64,000 nt of DNA from Strobilurus pachycystidiatus (lineage: Eukaryota > Basidiomycota > Agaricomycetes > Agaricales > Physalacriaceae): contig JAHLMK010000015.1 of assembly GCA_019915135.1 (NCBI GenBank), forward strand, positions 1,178,001 through 1,242,000, written 5' to 3'. Below the pieces are notes generated by a model. It did not search any database. It was given only the letters and a program-made list of their open reading frames with translations, and was not told the DNA's origin. The position numbers and the translations under genes were made by a program. This document shows positions 9,985-21,559 of this stretch, piece by piece; within the stretch, counting starts at the first letter, position 1; every line of letters begins with the position of its first letter.

Positions 9985-10618
9985 GGAGATGCGGCGACAG
10001 CGTGTGCTGAGCGGGGCCCAGGGCAGATTTTTGAGACAAACTTGCGCCATTCATCCTATATAAGCTCTAAGTCTCGGAAGTTGGTCGACAAAGAAATCGA
10101 GCTGACCTTCTCTGGGAGATATCGAAACACATCGTTATACTTGCACGAGTAAGATTCAGTGTTCGCGATTCAGCAGAACTACTCACAAAGTACTAGAAAG
10201 CGTAAGGATATAAGCATTTCGGACGGCAAATAACGGCTTACGGCCTTGCCATCATCACTGAAGAATTCGCCACCGATGCACCAGAGGTGGTTGCCGTTTG
10301 GACAGGCTGTCAATGTCGCGTTGGCGCGTCTGCTTGGTGTTTCCGCCAGTTCTTCAGTTACTGAGTGAGCATCCTCCCATTCCCGTCGCATCTACTGATG
10401 ATTCGCTCAGACATGATGCACTTTTGCGCGTATGAGATTGTGAATACCTTGTCTAGGATGGCCTCGAGATCCTCATCATCGTCTTCATCGTCGCCGCGGC
10501 CTTTGGATTTACCGACGGTCTTCTTCTTCTCCTTGCGTTCTGTTTTCGCTACGGCTTTAGATTTTTTTGCTGCTTTTGCCGTTGCCTTAGCTGTGGCAGG
10601 CCCTTTTTTCTTCGCCAT
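9978..10618 (-). pseudogene. Kelch protein (KEL3/KLHDC4 type), N-terminal part of transposon-split gene
   Basis: Sense exons 10618-10448, 10391-10242, 10139-10107 and 10055-9978. The product begins MAKKKGPATAKATAKAAKK, a Lys/Ala-rich basic tail, followed by an acidic run, REWEDAHSVTEEL and the first kelch blades (CPNGNHLWCIGGEFF, YNDVFRYLPEK, CPGPRSAHAVAASPSG). This matches the N-terminus missing from the 1876-4316 part. Joined across the empty site, the gene would encode 722 aa. As it stands, a transcript would read into the transposon end and reach a stop. The product may therefore be truncated before most of the propeller, unless an intact allele exists in a partner nucleus. Confidence 0.92.
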
Positions 10619-11943
10619 TTGCTGAACGGTTGTTGTCGTTGGTCGATTAGTGGTCGATCGAGATTGATTTTCATGCCGAAGCTGCCGTTTGCACGCTACT
10701 ATATCGGGATTCGGACCGAAAGTTGAGCTGGCTTCTTCCGCTATCCCTTAAGTTGGCGGTACTGCTGCTGGGCGGGATATTGCTCTAGGATCTGAATTTA
10801 TGCGGCTGATACTAGTACTTCTCCGAGACTTGATACTACCTCAGTCATTTTGCCAGCTATATCAATGTCACAAGCCGTTCCCACTTTCTCACAGGAAGTC
10901 AATGGGATGTTGAGAGCAAGTGAGAGCGTCATTCAGCCTGAGGCTCTAGATCTAGAGCACACATTCAACGGAGCTCGAGGAATGTCGCAGGCTCACTCAT
11001 TCTATTGCGCCACTAATCGGTCACAGCCAGCAGTCGATGTACCGCGCCGGTGTGTGTTCCCACATCCGACATCAATCCTCTCACATGCAGAGAGCCCTAT
11101 AGGTATTTATGGAAATAACACCGAGGCGCCTCGCGCAATACTCAGCCTGACGCGATTCTGCAAAGTGAGAACGTCGAGCACTGAATGCATCCAGGTGTTA
11201 ACACAGACATGCGCAATTGGGGCTTTGTACTGTGACAGAGTTCTCAGCTCAATGTGCGTTCGAATAGTGATCTCTCCCTTTTGACCTCCATTTGACGAAG
11301 ACGTTTCATGATACCGGTAGATCACCTTTGGTACGGCAGAGGCTCGCCTTTGGCATCCGAAGTCAACGCAGTGGGCATAAGCGTTACTGTACTAAACCCA
11401 CTGTCATCGTTCGCATCCCCACTCGTGAGAAGGAAAAGGAAGACACTGAAGACCATCTCTTCTGTACATATCGTGACGCGTCAGACTGCGGGCTATCTCA
11501 GGCCATCTTAGCTGTTCGGCAACTATCCGAAATATAAGGTTCGAGGTTGGCCCGGTGAGTGTACAGTTGTTGACCTGCTTGCATGTAACTCGTCGGCGGA
11601 ATGGTTCATTGCAGACGGTGCTGATTTCAGACTCTCGAGGTGTTGGGGAATACGAACCTTGAGAAGCTACTTGAGATGGATCAATGGCCGGTGTCGGCTA
11701 GATAATTTGGTCGTGTCAAGGGCTGTCTCACGCGGGCCGGCGAGGAGGTGTTGACGACCGGTCGTGACTGTATATTGTATACCGTATGTATGCAACAACT
11801 GGCAGGGAGGCTACCAATCTTGGTGGGATGTCTTTGGGGTGGTTTCGGACGGCGATTCAAGATGAGTGGCACACTGTCCCTTGCCATCAAACCACCAATT
11901 CACATCTTTCTCATCTTCCTGCGCGACCGGCCACTCGCGAAAT
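10619..11943. other. Intergenic region without a recognised gene
   Basis: Lies upstream of both the kelch gene (minus) and the F-box gene at 11944 (plus). An open frame at 10850-11284 (+) has no recognisable family or convincing intron signals, so I do not call it. No repeat or RNA gene was noticed. Confidence 0.5.
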
Positions 11944-13154
11944 ATGCCGAGGTCCACACTTCCCCTCGAAATCACCGACAACATCGTCGACGTGGTTGAC
12001 GCCGATTGTAATCTCCACGTCAGAGTGGTCACACTCTGCTCATGCGCGCTCGTGTGCAGAAGCTGGCTACCACGCGCTCGCCTTCGACTGTTTGGCGACG
12101 TCGCGTTGAACTCCGCTTTGGAACAGAAAACCGCGTTCATTGATCTTCTCCTGGATCGCAAATGCACGCTGTTGCCTTTCATCCAGTCGATCCAGGTTGA
12201 TGACACGTCCGTCGGGAGTGGGCGCTATTGGCTTCCGCCCGTTCTACACGCATTTTCCCTGTTAGAGAAGCTCGACAGACTGGAAATTCACGGCACAAAC
12301 CTGGAGCAGGTCTCTTTGAACTGCCTTGCTGGCTTTCGCGCGCTGCGATATCTCATGCTTCGCTCCTGCACATTCACATCCTGTCGACATCTAGCTCAGA
12401 TATTGAGCATGTGTAGCACGCTAGAGTCTGTTTCGCTCTCTTCGGTCGCTTTTGGACGCGTCTTGGGTGTCGCGTCGGCAGATTCCACGTGGTATAGTTC
12501 ACCTTCTCTCGCGCCCCCTCCCCGTCTCCGTGCGCTATGCATCGACAGGAGCGAGCCCAAGGGTGACATCTTCAAGTGGCTTCTGGTGCACAAGCCATGT
12601 ATCACGAAATTAGTCGTCCGCAACGTGATGGTCGCCGATATGTCGGTGCTTAGCCCATTCCTACGCCACGTCGGTTCCATCCTTCAGCACCTGACTATCG
12701 GCCTAAGCCATTCGGTCTTCGAGAATGTCCACGAAGCCGGTATGTGTTATAGACTTTTACTGCACGGTGCACCTCTCAGTATGTTCTGACACACCTCTGT
12801 ATAGATGCCATCTTTCGATCACCGAACCTGTTGCAAAACGCCTCATCGCTGCGTGTCTTGTCACTGGAGAACGTCCCTCCCAGAGCTACCCACACACCAT
12901 CTCTGATTAATCAGATGACCTCGCGTCATCTCGAAGAGTGTACCATTGATTTTGGATCAATCAATCTATCGGAGGAGATTGGTTTCTTTCCGTGGAACCA
13001 GCTCGCGCAAGTGTTGGAACAATCCAAATTCAGTGGCATGGAGAAGTTGAGTCTGTCTGGCTGGGGTGCACGTCCAAATGGCATGATGCAAGTCAAAGAC
13101 GCGTTGCAGAGGTTGACATCGAGGCGATATCCGCTTGTTATAGTTTGGGACTAG
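11944..13154 (+). CDS. F-box protein with leucine-rich C-terminal region
   Basis: Exons 11944-12739 and 12805-13154 encode 381 aa. The N-terminus TLPLEITDNIVDVV...CALVCRSWLPRAR is an F-box of the large Agaricomycete F-box/LRR-like family. The rest has loosely repeated Leu-rich segments (LRYLMLRSCTF, LESVSLSSVAF, LRALCIDRSE, LRVLSLENVP, MEKLSLSGW) that suggest a solenoid. The predicted role is target selection for an SCF ubiquitin ligase; the target is unknown. I chose the ATG just ahead of the F-box; another in-frame ATG lies at 11866. The intron junction is GT at 12740 and TATAG ending at 12804. Genes of this type are numerous and fast evolving, so orthology cannot be inferred. Confidence 0.8.
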
Positions 13155-13397
13155 AATCTGCCAGAAGAGTCCGTACAGTAAGCCAGATGTGATGATATGT
13201 TGCAAAGCAGAAGAAGCTACTTTCTGGTCGAGTTTGGAATGATGTATGTAGAAGAGAAAAAACGAACATAATCATACAGATGGGCGAAACTAAGTATCGA
13301 GTATTGAAAACGGTATCACAAAACAATAAAGATAACGTAAAAGACTACATATTTCCGCTGACCGCAAAATGACAAGTGTGCGGAAAATGACAGGGCT

Positions 13398-13893
13398 TTA
13401 AAACCCAGAGAAGATAAGTAGACAGAACGAGAGTACAGTCATAGACGTAGGATATGCGATAACAGTCCGCGATACGCCACTATTTGCTGATTCCGAGGAT
13501 GCAGCTGCACTAGTTGAGGTCGTGCTTCCTAGTGAAGTGGAGGACGAGGGGCTCGATCGCACTGAGGTCGTCGGTGCAGAAGACGAGGACGCAGGCGTGG
13601 TTGCGCTTAGAGTCGAAAGGGGAGGGAGAGAAGTCGAGAGGGTTCCAACGGTGATGGTAGCCACAGAAGTAATACTACCAGCGGAAGTGCTTGATGCAGT
13701 CGGGATGGGAATGCTAGACGTAGCCGCCGCCAAGGGAGATGAGAAATCGCCTGACATCTGATCAAGCCTGTCCAACAATCAGTCGAGTGAGGACTTGGGA
13801 CAGGACGGCAGGGCATACTGGAAGAATGGCGAGAACGCTGTAACGGCAGTCCCGTTCTCGTTGGAGGCGGAAGTCGAGGTAAAGCATATATAG
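13398..13893 (-). CDS. Ser/Thr-rich, probably GPI-anchored surface protein (5' end unresolved)
   Basis: The last coding segment (minus, about 13758-13398) is a low-complexity Ser/Thr/Ala tail typical of O-glycosylated wall proteins. It ends in a hydrophobic stretch (MTVLSFCLLIFSGF) preceded by small residues, which fits a GPI-attachment signal. An upstream segment (13893 to about 13785) encodes SNENGTAVTAF and YALPSCPKSSLD, somewhat like the start of a cysteine-containing extracellular domain. I could not settle the intron joining them, nor find a signal-peptide exon further upstream. The call rests on composition and the C-terminal signal, not on a recognised family. Confidence 0.45.
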
Positions 13894-15150
13894 CTGGACG
13901 TGATTTAGGTCAGAATGTACACAGACTACACATTACGCACTAGGTATCCGAGTCGGGACCCGCCGCAGGGATGGGCTACAATAACGGTTAGGAGAGGCGC
14001 AACACAAAAGATGAACGCACGGTGAAGGTGAGGGAATGGGTGTTGGACACATCCGTCGGTTCTATGGTTTGAACGAGTTTCTATGAATGCTCAGGATCCA
14101 TGTTATATACGCCTTTAAGATGAGCGCACCATACGGCCGGTATAAAGACCAATTTCACAGAAGCCAAAGGACGTCAATAATGGCGAGGTCCCGTCGTCCA
14201 GCCATTGAACGGTGCATGCTTGTCCACCGTGACATTTCGAGCCAGACTTGGGCGCAATAACCTATATCGCTGTTAGCATGACGCGCCACAGGCCAAGATA
14301 TATTGATAGGATTGGCGCACGTATAAAGCAGCCTGGACGCAGCTGATATTCAGAGATAGAAAGAGCGCCACAACCAGAGCCAAAAAAGAGTACATAAATT
14401 GAGAGGAATCAAATGAAAGAATGACTGGGGCGATGAGGACAATTGAGAGAAAATTTGCAAGGTTTCGGCATGCAGGACGGGGCGGATGATGCTGGTCGTG
14501 AAGGTCGTCGTTGTTGATGGTCGAGTTGGAAATTCAAGCCGGCCAATGCCGGTGGAGCGACTGCCGCACCGCACGGTCCGCGCCTGATCAAGCACCACCA
14601 CCCTTCCCCGCGTCTCTTTTTCATTTCTCCACATTTCTTTTCCGATTCAACGAATACCGGCTCGTCTTTCGTCGCGTTGACTAAGGCATTCGACAGATCT
14701 GGGGCTTACTGATGCTCATCAGTGCCCGTGACCACTCACCCCACATGAACTGGTGATAGCTCTTATACACATTGCCGAAGAAGCGAGCGCCGCACCGCAC
14801 ATTCGACATACACTAGAGTACATACTGGACGATCTCTGCGAAGACTGTCTACCTATCTCAGATGTTTCTGCGGCTAGCATCTACCACAGGTCCAAGTGAG
14901 CTTCTCGACCTTCTGAAGACTGGGTAACCTCGCTGGACGCTTTCGCACCTACTCAAAACTGATTCGACTGCTGAAGGTCTGTGAATCCGCCACTTCGGGA
15001 AGAACCACGAGTAGGACCGAAGAGCACCACCTCTTTTTGATAAGCCCTTACGCATGACCTCTCAGCTGGACGCCATATATAAGTCTCCTCCTTCGTTGAT
15101 GCAAGATGAACGCTTCTTGCCTCTCTTCCGCACTCTACGCCGCATTACCA
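13894..15150. other. Intergenic region; possible first exons of the flanking genes
   Basis: May hold the missing 5' exon of the minus-strand surface protein; a TATATA-like stretch at about 14103-14108 could be its promoter. It also holds the upstream region of the transporter at 15151. Short open frames at 14350-14640 (minus) look spurious. No repeat or RNA gene was noticed. Confidence 0.4.
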
Positions 15151-17797
15151 ATGGAAGACAAGGAGAACCACGTTCAGCTGGACCAGCAGAATGCCGAAGG
15201 GATTGCACATCAAAGCGCGCTAGGGCCGAAACCTAAGCGCAAGCATTTCTTCTCTCCCTTGGACTCGACCTATGCGGACGCAGTTCATAGCGATGCAGAA
15301 AGCGTAGAGTATACGCCAGAGGAAGATGTGAGGTCGCCTCCTTCTAGTCATCGACATGCGCTTACATGGGCTGGACGTTAAGTATAGAGTAAAGAGGAAG
15401 ATTGATAACAGAGTTTTGCCTCTGATCATCTGCAGGTATGATCTCTCTCAGTATTCTTCTGGTAGACGGTTGATAAGGCTTCCATAGCTACGTGTGTGCG
15501 TATTCGCTCAAGCTCTCAAGTATTTAACTGCATTTCGGCTCATCCGCTGTTCGTCTCGCTGGCAGTCAATCAATTCGGTGAGAGTCGGCTACGTACACCC
15601 GTCTTCGTTCAGTACTAAATTGCTCATAGACCGAACCAACATGTAAGGAGATGCAGCCGCTCTATGACCTTCGGAGCTCATATCAACTCATCAGCGGAAA
15701 CGCGCACGTCCTGGACGAATTCAATGAAAACTTCGTACGTACAGTGTCGCATGTCCAATCTTGTATGACAGCGATGGACCGGAACTTCCTAGGGTATCAC
15801 AAGCAACGACAAATGGACACTCGCATTGAGCATCTTCTATGTTGGATACTGTACGTCGGACATCCCGCTCACCCGTTGACATGTCAGATTACTGAACACT
15901 GATAGGTATTTTGGAGATGCCGGCAAATGGTCAGGATGATCTCTCCTCGTGATCCATTGACTCTGACGTGACTGCAATTCATAGTCTTTCAACGATATAT
16001 CGGAGCTAATCGATTGTATGTCGACTTCGTTCATCTCGGGTCTCAATTCGTGCTGATCTTGACAGCTTCTTCCTTTCCTTGACATGGTGGGGAATCGCTT
16101 CCTTGTCATTCGTGTATGCGAAAGGATACGGCGGACTGTTGGCTCTCCGGTCAGTAGACGCCATTATTTGTTAGATCTCATGATCAGCTGAGGCATATCG
16201 CAACAGTGTCCTACTAGGAATTGGAGAGGCCGGTTACTATGCAGGGATGATCTATTACATGTCGTTCTGGTACAAGAGACACGAACTCGCCATGCGAATC
16301 AGGTCAGTCTCTACAGAATCTCCGCATTCTGCACTGTCATTGAAGCATTGTTCAGTTTGTGTATGACCGGAACCTTCCCTGGCGCGATAGGTGTAAGCCA
16401 GGAGCAAAATTTCAGTTTTACTTCTACTCACCTGTCTCAAAGGGTCTCCTTGCCTTTGGGTTGGTTCGCGTTAAGACCTCACTATTGACTGGGTATGTTT
16501 CAAGAGATCTCATGTCGATCTTTTCACTCATCGTGATACATTCAGATGGCAATTCCTTTTCCTTGTAAGTTTCTTACAGCGGCTCTTTCCAGTGTTGTCC
16601 AACTTTTCTTGTTTTCAGATCGAGGCCATACCGACGTTGATCATGGCATCGGCTATCCTGTTCTTCCTTCCATCTTTCCCGTTCTCAGCAACGTTTTTGA
16701 CTCCTCGCGAGCGGGCTATTGCTCAAGCACGCCTTAACCGCGATCATAAGCCAACCTCGCACGGTGGCGCGACGGGATGGCAGAGCTTCAAGGCAGTTGT
16801 CAGCGATGTCAACTCGTGGATGTTTATGACTATCTACGCCAGCTGTATGTGGGGATCCCGAACATGGATGCCGTTTTGACTTACTCCTACTATAGTCAAC
16901 GTCGGTGTTGCCACGGTGTCGTATTTCTTGCCTACGGTACGTGCCGTGCCCGACAAGCCGCTCTTGTTATCTCACTTTAGCGGTTGTTAGCTCATCAAAG
17001 CACTGGGCTACTCCTCCATCAACGCACAAGGAATGACTGTTGCGCCATATGTGGTTGGCTGGTTCATGGTGTTCCTCCAGGCATGGCATAGCGACCGTAC
17101 GAAAGACAGAGGCTATCACATAATGGTATCCACCGCCATTTCCTTTGTCGGATACGTGATTTTGGCAACGGCGGTTCAGGAGAGTACCGGTGCAGCCTAC
17201 TTCGCCCTCTTCTTGGTTGTGGGCGGTAATTATAGCTTGTTCCCGCTTGTCATGTAAGTCGGCTCGTCCTGTGTTGACACATACAACATCTTTGACCAAA
17301 CTCTTCATTGTAGGAGCTGGGCAGCAAACTCGTTCTCTCCGACCTCCAAGGTGGGCCGGAATTTGATCTGATCAATTTGCGAGCGATATGCTAATAGGTC
17401 CTCAGCGTGGCGTTGGGACGGCATTCATCGTGTCAATCTCGAACTGCGTCTCTATGTAAGATCGTCTCTCATCATCTGGTGTTTTGTGTTGACATCACAA
17501 ACAGAGCCTCGCCTCAAATATACTTCGATCCCGAAGACAACTACCGCAAAGGACACACTATTTCTGCCGTGTGAGTGTCATATACACTGAGGAACGGTCT
17601 CCGTGTCTAATTGGTCTGGTTGTAGGTGTCTGTTCGTGAGCTTTTCGGTCGCGTTCGCCCTGCGCACGCGTTTAGCCTGGTTGAACAAGAGAAACGCCAA
17701 GAGACTGCAAGAGATATCTGGTGATGAAAATAAGAATGAGGACGGCCCACAGCCAGAAATCGCGGATAATGATCCACGATATGTCTTCATGACCTGA
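15151..17797 (+). CDS. MFS transporter, allantoate permease (DAL5/anion:cation symporter) family
   Basis: Plasma-membrane permease of the fungal family that takes up small organic anions such as allantoate, nicotinate, pantothenate or biotin precursors; the substrate cannot be told from sequence. The gene is split by many short introns. Coding segments include VKRKIDNRVLPLI (first helix entry), DRTNIGNAHVLDEF (family signature), ALSIFYVGYCTSDIPLT, FFLSLTWWGIASLSFVYAKG, LLGIGEAGYYAGMIYYMSFWY, FLTPRERAIAQARL (central loop), TVAPYVVGWFMVFLQAW and GTAFIVSISNCVSIASPQIYF. The acidic, basic cytoplasmic tail ends NDPRYVFMT. About 12 membrane helices are expected. The start is uncertain: 15151 gives MEDKENH, and an in-frame ATG also exists at 15106. 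The exact exon chain at 15370-15950 is not fully resolved. Confidence 0.85.
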
Positions 17798-18654
17798 TTC
17801 GAAGTCAATGTATAGAAATCTACGGTACGTGGCAGGGATCTTGGCGATCGCTCCTCGTTACCTGTACAACATGTTAACGAAAGACTGGTCTATTCGACTC
17901 TCTACACGACGCTGACCGTGACGCGTGCCAGACGCGTGGACCAAGACTTTGATGTTCGTTGTGTACCATTGCTGGAAGGTAAAACCTATAAGTGGGTTGA
18001 TTGAACGATCGATGTCCCGCATTCTCTCTTTCTTTCACCTTTCTTTCGTCACTCATGTTCCGAGTGCTCACAGTCATCGCGAGAAATTCATGCCCGGGCC
18101 ATCCTTCCTGAAACTCCTCCGATTGCTCGACATATGCATCGCTCCTCTGACTGCTTTTTTACTATTGAAACTCGACCTGTTGGCTGCATATTTGGCCTGT
18201 GAGACTGCGAGTGCTGCATACTCAGACGCACTCTACGCAGAATCTACGAGTCAAAGTCATTGACCCTGCTGTAGAGTCGAGACCGCCTCCCGGAATCGGT
18301 CCCGACCTCCTTTCCGCCACTCGTGCACCAAGGGCGGCATGCAGTGATCTTGGACTTTGGGCTGCATCCTAATATGCCTACAGGATTGTTGCCAGGTTGA
18401 GACTAACCGGTTACCGTCGTCTCTGGGCTGCCGATATCTGAGATTGACTTGCTTCAATGCTTGCTCTGGACTTGCCCGCACGCACATGAGTTCAGGTTGA
18501 TCATCATAATCGACCCTTGATCTGACAATCATCAAGCGCACAATCATTGGTCGGTGTTTCCAGGGACAAGCGTCAGGCACTCAATTCGCCCAATAAAGGA
18601 GTGTTTTCGTTGTCTTGCTTCCCTCCTCCCTCCCGCCTTCGGAATCGTCTGCTC
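17798..18654. other. Intergenic region upstream of the GPI-protein gene
   Basis: An open frame at 17925-18263 (+) shows no recognisable domain and is not called. The 3' part (18600-18660) is pyrimidine-rich, as expected for a fungal promoter and leader. Confidence 0.4.
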
Positions 18655-18660
18655 TATATA
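18655..18660 (+). promoter_or_regulatory. TATA box of the GPI-protein gene
   Basis: TATATA lies 82 bp upstream of the ATG at 18742, after CT-rich sequence. Position and context fit a core promoter; transcription start not known. Confidence 0.55.
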
Positions 18661-18741
18661 CGTCTTCGGACCCCCACACTCTCTTGCTACCTCCCGCTCT
18701 CTTGATTCAAAAAACAACCCCTTTACTTCTTCGACCTGACC

Positions 18742-19603
18742 ATGTTCGCCAAATCCCTTGTTTTCTTCGGCCTTGTCTCCACTGCTTTGGCAGATATTTA
18801 TGTAGGTCTCTTTTCTTAGAAACTCGGTTTCTGCATCCTGATAGCTGATGGCTCTAGATTACCTCACCCGTTGCCTCTACCTCGTGGGCTGCCGGTGAAG
18901 TCGGTACAATTACTTGGGAGGACAGTACCGCTGCGTCGACCTACACCCTTGCCGAGTTTGGAGAGGCTGAGGTTTCGATAGCTGTTGGAAGTGCTTCATC
19001 ACAAGTAAACTCTTTTTTTCTTCCAGTGTTGCCGCATACTTATGATCCTCAGACCAAACTGTACATCATAACCCCCAACGTCAACTTCGCCACTACCTCT
19101 TCCATCCAGTTCACCGTAGACGGAAGCATTGGTCCCGATAACGACAACTAGTACGCTCCTCCCCGATGTTTTTGCCTAAACTCATGACAGAACTTCACAG
19201 CTTCATCCGTGTTGACTCGAACTCCCTGAAGGATACGACCAACACTCAATACCCTGCCCAGGCATTCTCGGCCAAATTCACGTAGGTCCCCCTTGTTTGA
19301 TCCGCCCTTGATACGCATCTCACCTAAAAGGACAGTCTGACCAACATGAACGGATCTTTCAACTCGACGATTCAGTCTCAGATTGACGGCCAGTCGACTG
19401 CCCCTCTTGGTGGTGCGACCGCCTCTAGCACTGCGACCAAGGCTATCACCACGACCACCAAGGCGGCCGTTGTGACTGGCTCCGAGACGAAGAGCGGCTC
19501 TGCCTCCACCGCAACTGCCACCGGTAACAGCGCTGTCGGTGTATCGGCTGGCAAGTGGCTTGGTGTGGTCTTCAGCGCCGCTGTTGGAATAGCCGTACTC
19601 TAA
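18742..19603 (+). CDS. Secreted KRE9/KNH-like, Ser/Thr-rich GPI-anchored protein
   Basis: The signal peptide is plain: MFAKSLVFFGLVSTALADIY. After an intron (18802-18857) comes a short beta-rich domain, ITSPVASTSWAAGEVGTITW, which is the typical opening of the Kre9/Knh1 N-terminal domain (PF10342 type). It continues through SSIQFTVDGSIGPDN and SYFIRVDSNS-like segments over three more introns. A Ser/Thr/Ala linker (about 19350-19530) and a final hydrophobic stretch (KWLGVVFSAAVGIAVL) complete a GPI-anchored wall protein. Related yeast proteins take part in beta-1,6-glucan assembly, but the many basidiomycete paralogs are not functionally defined. A TATA box lies 82 bp upstream. Confidence 0.85.
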
Positions 19604-19921
19604 TTTTCTTAACCTCTGGATCCTGAAATTTCATTTCATCTCACTTGTCAATGTCACGGATCATTGATCAATGAGTTTGAGCCTCTGCTAATGATCCTCA
19701 TTTGTTTGTTCATCGTAGGATGATGAAGAAAACGCGCACTCCATGTCCATGACCCGAAGAAGATTCTAGACGTATGCTTACCCTTCCTAAACCGGGACTG
19801 AATTGTATGAGAATGCTTGGGGCAGGTGTGGGGTAAGCTTTCCCACACCAGCATACAACAGTCGCGTCTCACAATGACTTGAACTGTTCCCTCCACATTT
19901 TGATGACCTGACGATCTGCCC

Positions 19922-21379
19922 ATGCACTCATACTCGATTTCGAAAGATCTATTCCGTTCTACTTCTGTCGCCCGACGGAAGGCCAAGGCACCTGCCGCAA
20001 TTTCCAGCACACGACCGCTCCAGTGCCGCCAATTCGTCGCTGTCATGCCAGCCAGAGACCTCAAATCTCGACCTGAGATCGCGTTCTCCTTGTCTCCCGT
20101 CCCCAAAAATCCGCTTGGCGAGGGCAATTATATACGCACTGCTGCGGCGCTCATTATTGGGTTCGTCTTGTGCCCAGACCCATACTAACTCCCCGTTAAC
20201 TGCGGCTAACGCAGGGATGAGGTCTTGAACGGCAAGACCCTCGACCAGAACTCTCATTATTTCGCCAAGTACTGCTTTGAACACGGTGTTCAGCTGTATG
20301 TTCTGCGTGCTGCTCAATGGAGATAATTCACGTCAATTAGGAAACGCGTCGAGGTGATCGCAGACGACGAAACTGAGATGTGAGCAATGCAGCTGCCGCA
20401 GACTGACATGATCATTTAACTCGTTAGTACACTTGGACATGCAGCATCGAAGCCAGCCGACGTATGGTTAAAGACTATGACTGGGTCATCACCAGCGGAG
20501 GAATTGGTCCAACACATGATGGTAAGCCATGGCCAAATTACCGCTTTCAATGTTTCATTCATTTTGCTAATCCACTTGTCACGTAGACATAACGTACGCC
20601 TCTTTAGGGAAGGCCTTCGGACAGAAACTCGTACATCACCCCGAAACTCTGAGGCGTCTTGATCAGATGAACAGTCACAGGCCATGGGTCGCGTCCCAAA
20701 CACCATCACAGAAGGAAGCCACCCAGCGAATGGCCCTTTTCCCTAGCAAAGCGGAAGTAATATTTGTGGGACGTGATTTCTGGGTGGTACGCTTATTTTG
20801 ACCGCTACTCACCCATCAGCTGATGAGTACGCATTCTTGCAGCCTGTTGTGCGTCTGGAAGGAAAGCTGTGCATCCTCCCAGGCATACCCAAGCTGTTTC
20901 AAGTTATGCTCAACGGATTAACTCAATTCATTCCGTTGCCACCACCGTGCGAGCGTCCTCAACGAATCCAGATCTTCACAGAGTAAGAAGATCTGCTTCA
21001 CACTTGTGATATTAACTGCGCTGATAATGCGACCTGTCATAATAGCCGTCCTGAATCCATGATCGCTCCATACCTCACCAATCTCCAGAAGCGCCTCAAG
21101 CCGCACGGGATCCAGGTGGGATCGTATCCTGTCCTTGCCAAAGGCGTCTTCGTCAGTCTCATCGGCCGTGTCGAGTCCCAGACTGATTTGACGCTCGCTG
21201 AGGCTGCTAGCGAGGTCGAGTTCGAGATTGGCGGTCAGATCCTCAGCGAGCAGGAGGTGGCGGAAAAGAAGATGAGCGCCAGGGAGAAACCAACACCTAC
21301 CAACTTCACTTGCACCGCCGAACACAGTAGTAGTAGTAGTTTGACCATAGAATCGGGCTTGCGCAGAGCCAAAATGTAA
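19922..21379 (+). CDS. MoCF/molybdopterin-binding domain protein (CinA/FLAD1 N-domain-like)
   Basis: Recognised by the MoaB/Mog/CinA-type fold. After an intron the segment [21 protein letters not shown] (GDE-L-G signature) appears, followed by [32 protein letters not shown] (ligand-binding GG-GPTHDD loop), [10 protein letters not shown] and [15 protein letters not shown]. In fungi and animals this domain occurs alone or fused to FAD synthetase (FLAD1), where it acts as a nucleotide-hydrolysing domain; here no FAD-synthetase half follows. The long basic N-terminus from the ATG at 19922 ([20 protein letters not shown]) could be a mitochondrial targeting peptide. A later ATG at 20045 would lack it. 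The stop is at 21379. Biochemical role uncertain. Confidence 0.82.
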
Positions 21380-21559
21380 TTGACGTGCCACATGTATATT
21401 TATTGTTGTATCAGTATGTACGAACCTCCTGAGGAACCTAAGTTAACTAGACTGGAATATAGGATGTTACAAAAACGAAAGCGATATTCAAAGCAATATG
21501 TAAGGGAAACGTACGGTACAAGAAATTATTACAAGTCATCCTTAGTAGAATACAACGGG

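Noticed and set aside
10850..11284. Plus-strand open frame of 144 codons
   Set aside because: No family, no signal or membrane features, no supporting splice signals; looks like chance.
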